DNA of 64,000 nt from Burkholderia sp. IMCC1007 (GTDB lineage Bacteria > Pseudomonadota > Gammaproteobacteria > Burkholderiales > Burkholderiaceae), in NCBI RefSeq assembly GCF_027257875.1, contig NZ_JAPVQY010000007.1, positions 1 through 64,000 of the forward strand, given 5' to 3'. Position numbers and translations under genes: made by a program. Below the pieces are notes generated by a model. It ran no database searches, was not told the origin of the DNA, and saw only the letters and a program-made list of their open reading frames with translations. This document shows positions 1 to 9,031 of the stretch, piece after piece (position 1 is the stretch's first letter; every line of letters starts with the position of its first letter).

Positions 1-280
1 CCTGCGGTGCCGTGCGACGGCGCGCAGCGCCCGTCCCGCGGGGCTCGCGCCGGCGTCGGCTGCGCGGCTGCGGCGGCGCAGCGCGAGGCCGGCGAGGCTT
101 ACAGAACCGACAGAAGGTTACGCAATTTACATATTCTCCGGCGCGAAACCGGGGTGTCCGAACCGGTTCGCCACCTGACGCCGCTCGCGCGGCGTGCCGG
201 TACAATGCAGCGATTCGCCCGACGGCGGCCCGCAGGCTGCCGGACAACAACATACGACACGATCAGGAGACTCGAGCAAG
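1..280. other. Unassigned upstream region of the first MFS gene
   Basis: No coding frame here looks like a recognisable protein. The first 110 bases are extremely GC-rich and could be the end of a gene lying mostly outside the window. The stretch from about 105 to 135 is less GC-rich. A TACAAT hexamer at 201-206 resembles a -10 element for the MFS gene, but its best upstream partner (CTGACG, 175-180) is spaced too widely to be convincing. Confidence 0.4.
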
Positions 281-1699
281 ATGGTTTCAACGGACAGCTT
301 TTCACGGGCCGCCGCCGTGTCCTCTTCCATCGACGCCGGCTCGATTTCAGCCCGCCTCGATCGCCTGCCGCCGACCCGCAGCGTCTGGAAGCTCGTCGTG
401 CTGCTGAGCCTCGGCTTCTTCTTCGAACTCTACGATCTGCTGTACAGCGGCTACGTCGCGCCCGGCCTCGTGAAAAGCGGGATCCTGTCCGCGACGACGC
501 ACGGCCTGTTCGGCACGACGGGCGTCGCGAGCTTCATCGCCGCGCTGTTCGCCGGCCTCTTCATCGGCACGATCGGATGCGGTTTCCTCGCGGACCGCTT
601 CGGCCGTCGCGCGATCTTCACGTGGTCGCTGCTGTGGTACACGGCCGCCAACGTCGTGATGGCGTTCCAGGACACGGCGGGCGGGCTGAACTTCTGGCGC
701 TTCGTCGTCGGGCTCGGGCTCGGCGTCGAGATGGTGACGATCGGCACGTACATCTCCGAACTCGTGCCGAAGCAGATTCGCGGTCGTGCGTTCGCGTGCG
801 AGCAGGCGGTCGGCTTCGTCGCGGTGCCGGTGGTCGCGTTCCTCGCGTACCTGCTCGTGCCGCACGCGCCGCTCGGCCTCGACGGCTGGCGCTGGGTCGT
901 GCTGATCGGCGCGCACGGCGCGCTGTTCGTGTGGTGGATTCGCCGCGAGCTGCCGGAGAGCCCGCGCTGGCTCGCGCAGCAAGGCCGTGTCGACGAAGCC
1001 GACCGCGTGATGCGCGCGCTGGAGGCGAAGGTCGAAGCCGAATACGGCCGCCCGTTGCCGCCGCCCGCGCCGGCCGAGCCGGTGCCGCCGCGCGGCAGCT
1101 TCCGCGACATGTGGGTGCAGCCGTATCGCAGCCGCACGATCATGATGACGATCTTCAACGTGTTCCAGACGGTCGGCTTCTACGGCTTCGCGAACTGGGT
1201 GCCGACGCTGCTGATCAAGCAGGGCATCACGATCACGTCGAGCCTGATGTATTCGAGCGTGATCGCGCTCGCGGCGCCGCTCGGTCCGCTGATCGGCCTC
1301 GTGATCGCCGACCGCTTCGAGCGCAAGTCGGTGATCGTCGCGATGGCGGCGGCGATCGTCGTTTGCGGGCTGCTGTTCAGCCAGACGACGGTGGGCGCGT
1401 TCCTGATCGTGCTCGGCATCGGCCTCACGCTCGCGAGCAACATCATGTCGTACAGCTTCCATGCGTACCAGGCCGAACTGTTCCCGACGTCGATCCGTGC
1501 GCGCGCGGTCGGTTTCGTCTACTCGTGGAGCCGCTTCTCGGCGATCTTCTCGTCGTTCGTGATCGCGGCCGTGCTGAAAGGCTTCGGCACGTTCGGCGTG
1601 TTCGCGTTCATCGCCGGCGCGATGGTAATCGTGATGGCCGCGATCGGCCTGATGGGGCCGCGCACCAGAGGCATCGCGCTCGAGGCCATTTCGAAGTAG
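281..1699 (+). CDS. MFS transporter, sugar/organic-acid porter type
   Basis: Encodes a 472-residue inner-membrane major facilitator superfamily permease with about 12 hydrophobic segments. The signature between helices 2 and 3 is clear (ADRFGRR), and the second half carries the related ADRFERK. AELFPTSIRARAVGF near the end of helix 10 is typical of metabolite:H+ symporters of the NiaP/sugar-porter side of the family. The ATG at 281 was chosen over an in-frame ATG at 194 because AGGAG lies about 12 bases upstream and the hydrophobic part begins shortly after. It stands alone, followed by about 350 bases without a gene. The substrate cannot be told from sequence or neighbours. Confidence 0.88.
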   Translation: MVSTDSFSRAAAVSSSIDAGSISARLDRLPPTRSVWKLVVLLSLGFFFELYDLLYSGYVAPGLVKSGILSATTHGLFGTTGVASFIAALFAGLFIGTIGCGFLADRFGRRAIFTWSLLWYTAANVVMAFQDTAGGLNFWRFVVGLGLGVEMVTIGTYISELVPKQIRGRAFACEQAVGFVAVPVVAFLAYLLVPHAPLGLDGWRWVVLIGAHGALFVWWIRRELPESPRWLAQQGRVDEADRVMRALEAKVEAEYGRPLPPPAPAEPVPPRGSFRDMWVQPYRSRTIMMTIFNVFQTVGFYGFANWVPTLLIKQGITITSSLMYSSVIALAAPLGPLIGLVIADRFERKSVIVAMAAAIVVCGLLFSQTTVGAFLIVLGIGLTLASNIMSYSFHAYQAELFPTSIRARAVGFVYSWSRFSAIFSSFVIAAVLKGFGTFGVFAFIAGAMVIVMAAIGLMGPRTRGIALEAISK

Positions 1700-2055
1700 G
1701 TGTCGACGGCATCACGCGTGCCGCATGCGGGGCGGCGCGCGCTGTTTGGCGGCTGGCGCAACGGAAACGAATGAGCCTGCCACGCGGCGACGCAGCAAGT
1801 CGCAACGAGTTGAAACAAAGCGTGACCAAGCGCAAAACCGCCGCGAAACCAGGGGTTCGGCCCTGCCGGATGCGGCCTGCGCGAGTAGAATGAAAGATCT
1901 GACGACTCATTAGCCCATCGGACCGATCGCACCGCATCCGCGAACGGCTCCACCGCGAAGAGGCGTCGGCGTCGGGAATTCGCAAGGACTCCGGCGCGTC
2001 GATGGCTCGCGCGGCAGATACGCCGTTCGCCTTTGCGCGGCGGCCGAATCGGCCG
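1700..2055. other. Intergenic region, possible promoter of the L,D-transpeptidase gene
   Basis: About 350 bases with no convincing gene. A TAGAAT hexamer at 1886-1891 with CTGCCG 17 bases upstream (1863-1868) is a weak sigma70-like promoter candidate facing right. An in-frame ATG at 2002 could extend the next gene but would put charged residues in front of its signal peptide. Confidence 0.35.
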
Positions 2056-3240
2056 ATGGCTTCGATCTCCATGATGCTTTCCGATCTGACGCGGTGGCTG
2101 CCCAAGCCGCGTTGCCGTTCCCTCGCAGTCGCCACGTGGCTCGCTGCCGCACTCCCGATTTCCGTTCTTGTCGATCGGCCTGCGTTCGCTGCGTCCGACG
2201 TGCCGTCGTCCGCTGCTACGTCCTCCTCAGTAAACGCATCGGCAGCGTCGCCCGCGCATGCGCCGTCGGGCGCATCGTCTGCTTCCGCACCTTCCGCGGC
2301 ACATCATGCAACGCCGGCGAGCGGGGCATCGGGCGTGTCCGCGGCATCGGCAGCATCTGCCGCAGCGCCTGAATCGGCGGCATCCGCCACGTCCGCGAGC
2401 GAAGCCGAGGCGGCCGCACCGACGCCGCCGCGCCGCCATCCGCCGCTGTCGGCCGACGAAGCGAAAGACGCAACCGCGCGTGCCGTCGACATGCGCAAGC
2501 GCTTCACGCAGGAAGTCACGCGACGCCTGAACGTGCCCGCGACCGAGCAGCGCGCGTACGGCGTGCGGCTTCAGAAGGCACTCGCCGATGCGAATCTCGG
2601 CGACCTGGCGGGCGAGTACGTCGTGCTGGTCGACCGCGCGCCGAACGTGCAGGCACTGTTCATCTACTTCCGCGCGACGCCGTCCAACGGGTGGATGCTC
2701 GTCGGCGCGTCGCCGGTCGCCACCGGCTGGCCGGGCCAGTACGATCACTTCCTGACGCCGCTCGGCGTGTTCGATCATTCGCCCGACCACATGGACTTCC
2801 GCGCGGAAGGCACGACGAACGACAACGGCATTCGCGGCTACGGCAAGCGCGACATGCGCATCTTCGACTTCGGCTGGGTGGACGGCGAGCGTGGCTGGGG
2901 CAAGGGCGGCAAGTCGCCGATGCGCTTCCAGATGCATGCGACCGACCCCGATCGTCTCGAGCCGCTGCTCGGTATCCGGCACTCGAAAGGCTGCGTGCGG
3001 ATCCCGGCTTCGCTGAACACGTTCCTCGACCAGCACGGGATTCTCGACGACGACTACCAGGCGCGCGTCGAGGCCGGCAAGTCGCTGTGGGTGCTGCGTC
3101 ACGACCGCGACATCTCGCCGATCGCCGGCCGCTACCTGGTCGTGATCGACAGCGCGCGCAAGACCCGCCCGGCATGGTCGCCGGCGCCGGGGCGCAACGC
3201 ATGGTCGAAGTTGCCGAAGAACGGCGACACGGCGGACTGA
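2056..3240 (+). CDS. L,D-transpeptidase (YkuD/ErfK family), exported
   Basis: A 394-residue exported protein likely acting on peptidoglycan peptide stems in the periplasm. Residues 20-46 form a signal sequence ending near AFAA. Residues about 47-140 are an Ala/Ser/Pro-rich linker, and the catalytic YkuD domain fills the C-terminal half. The catalytic centre is visible as H294 in QMHATD and C313 in HSKGCVR. The family motif is normally SHGC[IV]R, so the His before GC is replaced by Lys. The nucleophilic Cys and following Arg are kept, so activity is plausible but the member is divergent. Start 2056 was preferred over 2002 because it gives a cleaner signal peptide. The gene is monocistronic. 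Confidence 0.85.
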   Translation: MASISMMLSDLTRWLPKPRCRSLAVATWLAAALPISVLVDRPAFAASDVPSSAATSSSVNASAASPAHAPSGASSASAPSAAHHATPASGASGVSAASAASAAAPESAASATSASEAEAAAPTPPRRHPPLSADEAKDATARAVDMRKRFTQEVTRRLNVPATEQRAYGVRLQKALADANLGDLAGEYVVLVDRAPNVQALFIYFRATPSNGWMLVGASPVATGWPGQYDHFLTPLGVFDHSPDHMDFRAEGTTNDNGIRGYGKRDMRIFDFGWVDGERGWGKGGKSPMRFQMHATDPDRLEPLLGIRHSKGCVRIPASLNTFLDQHGILDDDYQARVEAGKSLWVLRHDRDISPIAGRYLVVIDSARKTRPAWSPAPGRNAWSKLPKNGDTAD

Positions 3241-3403
3241 CGACAGCCGGTCCGCCGGCGCGGGAGGCGTCTCGATGAGAATAAATCCGTTTTATTGATA
3301 TATAAGTAAACCAAACTTTTATTATCCGATCCGGGTTCGTATAGTCGTGTCCAGTTTCGCGGAACCCTGCCGCGCCTGGACTCTCACCGACCCTACGACC
3401 CGC

Positions 3404-4364
3404 ATGAAAACTCTTCACAAGCTCGCGCCGCTCGCGATGCTCGGCGCCTTCGCGACCCATGCCTGCGCACAAAGCAGCGTCACGCTGTACGGCCTCATCT
3501 CGGCAGGCGTCGGGTACGCGACCAACCAGGGCGGCAAGAACGCCTGGCAGGCGCTGTCCGGCACGAACCAGAACCCGCGCTGGGGACTGAAGGGCAAGGA
3601 GGATCTCGGGCAGGGGCTGTCCGCGATCTTCCAGCTCGAGAACGGCTTCAACGTGATGACGGGCACGGCCGCGCAGAACGGCCGCGAGTTCGGGCGCATG
3701 GCGTACGTCGGGCTGGCCGACCGCACCTACGGGTCGCTGACGTTCGGCCGCCAGTACGACGCGATCCACGACTACATCGGGCCCGTGATCATCGCGAGCA
3801 ACGGCGTGAACATCGGCGACAACGACAACGGCTACAACGACATCCGCGTGCAGAACTCGGTGAAGTACGTGAGCCCCGTGTATTACGGGCTGAAGTTCAC
3901 CGCGCTGTACGGCTTCAGCAACGCGACGGGCTTCGCGAACAACCGCGCATACAGCTTCGGCCTCGGCTACGAGCGCGGCCCGCTGCGCTGGAGCGCGGTC
4001 TATGCGCAGTACAACCATCCGTACAGCAGCACGAACCCGGACGGCGCGATCGCGAACGACTATGCATCGCCGCTGCTGATCTTCGCGTGGCGTGAACATC
4101 GTCTACACGATGACGCCGCAACTCTTTCTCGGCGCCGCGTACGCATTCACGAACGGCAAGTACGGCGTGATCGACAAGCGGCCGAAATGGCACCAGGTGA
4201 ACCTGCAGGCCGATTACTTCCTGTCGAAACGCACCGACGTCGCGCTGACGGTGATCGCGCAACAGGCGGCCGGCGACGCCGATCACGCGCAGATCTTCGC
4301 GTACGCGCGCTCGACCGGCACGCGCCAGATGATGGCGACGCTCGGCGTCCGGCACGTCTTCTGA
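3404..4364 (+). pseudogene. Frameshifted Gram-negative porin (OmpC-like)
   Basis: An outer-membrane trimeric porin gene of the common Burkholderia family, apparently broken. Frame 1 starts at ATG 3404 with a signal peptide ending THACA, then QSSVTLYGLIS and GLKGKEDLGQGL, and stays porin-like to about 4085. There the reading frame changes: the rest of the porin (GVNIVYTMTPQLFLGAAY to the terminal LGVRHVF) lies in another frame and stops at 4364. The two pieces sum to about 320 codons against the usual 350-390, and the strands expected between them are missing. An out-of-frame internal deletion near 4080-4092 is therefore likelier than a one-base error. Frame 1 instead reads through into the nucleoside hydrolase gene. 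The upstream 3280-3345 stretch is AT-rich and promoter-like. Confidence 0.8.
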
Positions 4365-4375
4365 GAGCCCCGACC

Positions 4376-5428
4376 ATGACTCATCCGATCGCATCCCGCC
4401 GCACGTTCCTGAAACTGTCCGCCGCGCTGGCCGGCACCGCGCTGCTGCCCGAAACCGGCGCGTTCGCGGCCGGCGGCGACGCCGCGCGCCGTACGGTGAT
4501 CATCGACACCGACCCGGGGCAGGACGACGCCATCGCGATCCTGTTTGCGCTGGGCGCACCGGACCGTCTCGACGTGCGCGCGCTGACGACCGTGGCCGGC
4601 AACGTGCCGCTCGACCTTACCGAACGCAACGCGCGGATCATCCGCGACTGGGCCGGCCGCACGAAGACGCTGCCGATCTATGCGGGCTGCCCGCGCCCGC
4701 TGGTGCGCGAGCTCGTGACGGCCGCGAACGTGCACGGCAAGACGGGCCTCGAAGGCGTCGAGCTGCACGAACCGCGCGCGCCGCTCGCGGCCGGCCAAGC
4801 GGTGTCGTACCTCGTCGACACGCTGAGCCATGCCGCGCCGAACAGCGTGACGCTGTGCGCGCTCGGCCCGCTGACGAACATCGCGACCGCGCTGGTCGAA
4901 GCGCCGCAGATCCGCGGCGCGCTGCGCGAAATCGTGCTGATGGGCGGCGCGTTCTTCGAGCGCGGCAACATCACGCCGGCCGCCGAGTTCAACATCTACG
5001 TCGATCCGCAAGCGGCCGACGTCGTGTTCGCCAGCGGCGTGCCGATCGTCGTGCTGCCGCGCGACGTCGCGGTGAAGGCGCCGATCACGCCGGCGCGCGT
5101 CGCACCGTTTCGTGCGCTCGGCACCCGCTGCGGCGCGATCGTCGCGGACATCATGGCGGCCGAGCTCGCGTACAACAAGAAGCGGCGCGGGGCCGAGGAC
5201 GCGCCGATGTACGACCCGACGGCGGTCGGCTATCTCGTCGATCCGACGCTGTTCACCGGACGCAAGGTGAACGTCGTCGTCGAGACGGCCGGGCAGTGGA
5301 CGCTGGGCGAAACGGTGGTCGACTGGAACGGCCGCAGCGGCCGCGCGGCGAATGCAACGTGGATCAACGAAGTCGACGCGGACCGTTTCTACGCGACGCT
5401 CGTCGAACGCATCGCGAAGCTGCCCTGA
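4376..5428 (+). CDS. Nucleoside hydrolase (IU-NH family) with Tat signal
   Basis: A 350-residue N-ribohydrolase that would split nucleosides into base and ribose. The N-terminus carries a twin-arginine signal (SRRTFLKL, residues 7-14), so the enzyme should fold in the cytoplasm and act in the periplasm. The calcium-binding DTDPGQDD cluster is at residues 44-51, and EFNIYVDPQAAD is the typical mid-region motif. The position that is His in pyrimidine/inosine-uridine enzymes (HDP) is Tyr here (Y279-D280, MYDPTAVGY). As I recall, purine-specific trypanosomal enzymes have an aromatic residue there, so a purine preference is inferred. It starts 12 bases after the broken porin and sits beside a purine permease and adenosine deaminase. 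Confidence 0.88.
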   Translation: MTHPIASRRTFLKLSAALAGTALLPETGAFAAGGDAARRTVIIDTDPGQDDAIAILFALGAPDRLDVRALTTVAGNVPLDLTERNARIIRDWAGRTKTLPIYAGCPRPLVRELVTAANVHGKTGLEGVELHEPRAPLAAGQAVSYLVDTLSHAAPNSVTLCALGPLTNIATALVEAPQIRGALREIVLMGGAFFERGNITPAAEFNIYVDPQAADVVFASGVPIVVLPRDVAVKAPITPARVAPFRALGTRCGAIVADIMAAELAYNKKRRGAEDAPMYDPTAVGYLVDPTLFTGRKVNVVVETAGQWTLGETVVDWNGRSGRAANATWINEVDADRFYATLVERIAKLP

Positions 5429-5458
5429 ACGTTGCGACGCGCGGTGCGGCGAACCGGC

Positions 5459-6370
5459 TCAGATGTGCTGCTCGATCCATTCGCGGCAGGTGCGCACGTG
5501 CGGGCCGCGATCGTCGGCGGCGAGCGAGATCAGCGAGATCGCGCGCGTGACGCGCGGCTTCTCGATGCGCAGCGCGACGAGTTCGGGATCGTGCAGATGC
5601 ATCGTATAGAGGCTCGGCAGCACGGCGGTCGCGAGGCCGTTGCGCGCAAGCGCATACAGCGGCTCGGTGTACTCCATCCGGTACGCGACGTTCAGGCGCA
5701 GCTTCTCGGCGCCGCCGGTGCGATGCAGCGATTCGCTGACGCTGCCGCGCACGAACACGGCCAGTTCGCGATCGACGAGCTTCGCCCACGTGACGCTCTT
5801 CGCGTTCGCGAGCGGATCGTCGCGTCGCACGACGATCACGATCTCGTCTTCGAACAGCTGCTGGTAGTGCAGCGTGCCGTCGTCGCCGTCGGGTTCACGC
5901 ACGCCGATGCCGAGATCGGCGACGCCGTCGCGCACGGCTTCGACGAGCGCGCTGTTCGGCAAGTCGGTGAGCGTGAAGCGCAGGGTGGAATGCGTGCCGC
6001 GCAGCGCGTTGAGCGCGGGCAGCAGGCGGCCGGCGACCGACGGAATGAACGCGATGCGTACGGTCTGGATGCGTTCGCCGATGAGCCGCGTCATGTCGTC
6101 GAAGGTGCCGCGCGCCTGGTTCAGCAGGCGCTCGGCGAGCGGCAGCACGGCTTCGCCCGCGGCGGTCAGCGTCAGCCGGTGCGCGGAGCGCGCGAACAGG
6201 CGGCCGCCGAGCAGGAACTCGATCTGGCGGATCGACGCGGTCAGCGCGGGCTGCGTGAGCGACAGTGCCTGCGCGGCTTGCGTGAAGCTGCGCGCATGCG
6301 CAAGGACGACGAAGTGCTGGACCTGCCGCAGCGTGAGTGCGGGCAGCAGCGACGAGCGATCGGACGACAT
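5459..6370 (-). CDS. LysR-type transcriptional regulator of the purine block
   Basis: A 303-residue LysR-family regulator. The N-terminal winged helix-turn-helix is at residues about 10-68 (LRQVQHFVVLAHARSFTQAA, then LTQPALTASIRQIE), followed by a substrate-binding effector domain. The start at 6370 (MSSDRSS) is preferred over a longer frame to 6439, which would run into the divergent promoter. It is transcribed divergently from the NCS2 permease with 94 bases between starts, the usual arrangement for a LysR protein controlling the neighbouring operon. Its gene converges with the nucleoside hydrolase. The effector is likely a purine or purine breakdown product, an inference from context only. 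Confidence 0.87.
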   Translation of the reverse strand: MSSDRSSLLPALTLRQVQHFVVLAHARSFTQAAQALSLTQPALTASIRQIEFLLGGRLFARSAHRLTLTAAGEAVLPLAERLLNQARGTFDDMTRLIGERIQTVRIAFIPSVAGRLLPALNALRGTHSTLRFTLTDLPNSALVEAVRDGVADLGIGVREPDGDDGTLHYQQLFEDEIVIVVRRDDPLANAKSVTWAKLVDRELAVFVRGSVSESLHRTGGAEKLRLNVAYRMEYTEPLYALARNGLATAVLPSLYTMHLHDPELVALRIEKPRVTRAISLISLAADDRGPHVRTCREWIEQHI

Positions 6371-6464
6371 CGGAACAGTACGGTCGGGAGGCGGTACGCG
6401 GCAGTATAAGACCGCGCCGTGCGAACCGACACAGGACAATAACCGGAATCACAGGAGAACCACC

Positions 6465-7814
6465 ATGTCAGCGACTGACACGATGCCGGCGCGTACGCCG
6501 GCCAACTGGCTCGAACGGCGCTTCGCGCTCGCCGCGCGCGGCACGAGCGTGCGCACCGAGACGATCGCGGGCATCACGTCGTTCCTCGCGGCGGCGTACC
6601 TGCTCGTCGTGATCCCGTCGCTGCTCGCGACGGGCGGAATGGAGCGCGGCGCGGCAACCACCGCGACGATCATCGTGTTCGTGCTGTTCACGACGCTGAT
6701 GGGGCTCTACGCGAACCTGCCGTTCCTCGTCGGCCCCGGCATCGGCGGCTCGGTGATCATCGGCGTGACGCTCGCGACGACCGAACACGTCGGCTGGCAG
6801 ACGGGTCTCGGCATCGCGTGCGTATCGGGCGTGCTGTTCTTCCTGCTGACGATCTTCGGCGCGCGCGGCGTCGTGATGCGGCTGATTCCGGTGCAGATCA
6901 AGCTCGGGCTCGGCGCGTCGATCGGCCTGTTCGTGACGATGCTCGGATTGCGCAATGCGGGGATGGTCGTCGCGAACGCGAAGACCAACGCGTTCGCACT
7001 CGGCGATTTCTCGCGGCCGGGCGCGCTCGTCGCGCTGATCGGACTCGCGGTCGCGATCGTGCTGCAGGCACGCAAGGTGCCCGGCGCGATCCTGATCGCG
7101 ATTCTCGTTGCGGCCGCGGCCGGCGTGCCGCTGGGCGTCACGCATCTGCCGGCGTCGTTCGTGTCGCTGCCGCACAGCATCGCGCCGATCGCGTTCAAGC
7201 TCGACATTCGCAGCGCGTTGACGCTTGCGGCCGCGCCGTACCTGTTCGCGTTCTTCGCGGCGGAATTCTTCTCGACGCTCGGCACCGCGCTCGCGGTCGG
7301 CGCGAAGGCGAACCTGCTCGACGAACAGGGCAACCTGCCCAACATCAACCGGCCGTTTCTGGTCGACTCGCTCGCCGCGACGCTCGGCCCCGTGTTCGGC
7401 ATTCCCGCGCTGACCGCGTTGATCGAGTCGGCGGCCGGCGTCGAGGCCGGCGGCCGCAGCGGGCTGTCGTCGCTGGCCGCGGCCGTGCTGTTCGCCGCGA
7501 TGCTGCTGTTCGTGCCGGTCGCGCTCGCGATTCCGAAGGAGGCGACCGCGCCGGCGCTGATCCTGATCGGCCTGTCGATGTTCGCGACCATCCGCCATAC
7601 GCACTTCGACGACTTCACCGATGCGCTGCCGGTGATGTCGATGGTGCTGCTCACGCTGATGTCGAACAGTTTCGGCACCGGCATCGCCGGTGGGCTGCTG
7701 TGCTACGTGCTCGTCAAGCTGCTGGCCGGCCGCTGGCGCGATGTGTCGTGGGGGCTCGTCGTGCTCGCGCTGCCGCTCGGCTATTACTTCTGGACCGTCG
7801 TGAAGCCGCACTGA
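6465..7814 (+). CDS. NCS2 purine permease, AzgA/PbuG type
   Basis: A 449-residue inner-membrane nucleobase:cation symporter. About 12-14 hydrophobic segments are seen, and ESAAGVEAGGRSGL matches the ESATG...GGRTGL motif of AzgA-like hypoxanthine/guanine/adenine transporters. RLIPVQIKLGLGASIGLF is also typical. The start has a good AGGAG site (6451-6456 region). It is followed 47 bases later by adenosine deaminase in the same direction, probably as one operon, and faces a LysR regulator. Together these import and convert purines released by the exported nucleoside hydrolase next door. Confidence 0.88.
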   Translation: MSATDTMPARTPANWLERRFALAARGTSVRTETIAGITSFLAAAYLLVVIPSLLATGGMERGAATTATIIVFVLFTTLMGLYANLPFLVGPGIGGSVIIGVTLATTEHVGWQTGLGIACVSGVLFFLLTIFGARGVVMRLIPVQIKLGLGASIGLFVTMLGLRNAGMVVANAKTNAFALGDFSRPGALVALIGLAVAIVLQARKVPGAILIAILVAAAAGVPLGVTHLPASFVSLPHSIAPIAFKLDIRSALTLAAAPYLFAFFAAEFFSTLGTALAVGAKANLLDEQGNLPNINRPFLVDSLAATLGPVFGIPALTALIESAAGVEAGGRSGLSSLAAAVLFAAMLLFVPVALAIPKEATAPALILIGLSMFATIRHTHFDDFTDALPVMSMVLLTLMSNSFGTGIAGGLLCYVLVKLLAGRWRDVSWGLVVLALPLGYYFWTVVKPH

Positions 7815-7861
7815 GAGACGGCTCTCACGACGCATCGGCACTACCGCAAAAAGAGACTGAC

Positions 7862-8962
7862 ATGAAGGCAACACCAGGGAACGTCCCGGCCGCGCGCACG
7901 GGCATCGAGATCACGCCGGCCCATCGGGCCTTCTTCCACGCGCTGCCGAAGGTCGAGCTGCATTGCCACCTGCTCGGCGCGGTGCGGCACGACACGTTCG
8001 TCGCGCTCGCGCAGCGCAGCGGCGCACCGATCGAGCGCGCGGAGATCGACGCGTTCTATGCGCGCGGCGAGAAGCCCGTCGGCGTGCTGCACGTGCTGCG
8101 CGCGCTCGACAAGTACTTGCTCACGCGCGCCGACGATCTGCGCCGCATCGCATACGAGTATCTGGAGGACGCGGCCGCACACAACGTTCGGCATGCAGAA
8201 TTCTTCTGGAATCCGACCGGCACGGTGCGCGTGTCGGGTATCCCGTATGCAGACGCGCAGGCGGCGATCGTGACGGCGATTCACGATGCCGCGCGCGACT
8301 TCGGGATCGGTGCATGCCTGATCCCGAGCATCGATCGCGAGCAGGATCCGGACGAAGCGGTCGCGATCGTCGAATGGATGAAGGCGAATCGCGCGGAGGA
8401 AGTCGCGGGGATCGGCATCGACTATCGCGAGAACGATCGGCCGCCGGAACTGTTCTGGAAGGCGTATCGCGACGCGCGCGCGGCGGGCTTTCGCACGACC
8501 GCGCATGCGGGAGAGTTCGGGATGCCGTGGCGTAACGTCGAAACGGCCGTCGACCTGCTGCACGTCGATCGTATCGATCACGGCTATACGATCGTCGACA
8601 ACCCGGCGCTGTGCGCGCGCTACGCGGAGCGCGGGATCGTCTTCACCGTCGTGCCGACGAACTCGTACTACCTGCGCACGCTACCGCCGGAGCAATGGGC
8701 GGAACTGCACCCGATGCGCAAGATGCCGGGGTTCGGGTTGAAGATCCATCCGAACACCGACGATCCGACGCTGCACAAGGTGAACCCTTCGGAGGCGTGG
8801 GAGCTGATGTTCAGCCACTTCGGCTTCACGGTCGCGGACCTGAAGCAATTCATGCTGAACGGGATCGACGGCGCGTGGGTCGGCGACGCGACGAAGGCCG
8901 CGTGGCGCGCCGCGTGGGCGCCGGAATTCGACGCGCTGGCCGCGACGCTCGCGGCGGGCTGA
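7862..8962 (+). CDS. add: Adenosine deaminase family protein
   Basis: A 366-residue cytosolic zinc hydrolase converting adenosine to inosine, or adenine to hypoxanthine, with ammonia release. Metal and catalytic residues are visible: H34 and H36 (VELHCHLLGA), H215 and E218 (HAGEFG), H240 (RIDHGY) and D300/D301 (HPNTDDPT). Length and motif spacing match bacterial adenosine deaminases. The adenosine/adenine choice cannot be read with confidence. It lies downstream of the purine permease in a probable operon, so the imported substrate is likely a purine. AAAGAGAC just upstream of the ATG serves as a modest ribosome site. Confidence 0.86.
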   Translation: MKATPGNVPAARTGIEITPAHRAFFHALPKVELHCHLLGAVRHDTFVALAQRSGAPIERAEIDAFYARGEKPVGVLHVLRALDKYLLTRADDLRRIAYEYLEDAAAHNVRHAEFFWNPTGTVRVSGIPYADAQAAIVTAIHDAARDFGIGACLIPSIDREQDPDEAVAIVEWMKANRAEEVAGIGIDYRENDRPPELFWKAYRDARAAGFRTTAHAGEFGMPWRNVETAVDLLHVDRIDHGYTIVDNPALCARYAERGIVFTVVPTNSYYLRTLPPEQWAELHPMRKMPGFGLKIHPNTDDPTLHKVNPSEAWELMFSHFGFTVADLKQFMLNGIDGAWVGDATKAAWRAAWAPEFDALAATLAAG

Positions 8963-8984
8963 GCGCGCGCTGCGTTCGGCAACC

Positions 8985-9015
8985 GCCGGCCGGCGTGATG
9001 CGCAGGCCGGCCGGC
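8985..9015. terminator. GC-rich hairpin between convergent genes
   Basis: Two copies of the self-complementary decamer GCCGGCCGGC at 8985-8994 and 9006-9015 can form a 10-bp stem with an 11-base loop. It lies between the ends of the deaminase and the penicillin-binding protein genes. There is no U-tract, so it may be a stabilising 3' hairpin for both transcripts rather than a full intrinsic terminator. Confidence 0.5.
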
Positions 9016-9031
9016 TTCACGATGATCCGAA

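Noticed and set aside
3347-5428. Apparent porin-nucleoside hydrolase fusion of 693 codons
   Set aside because: The middle is out-of-frame porin sequence (Arg-rich), and the hydrolase has its own start and Tat signal at 4376. The fusion is a by-product of the porin frameshift.
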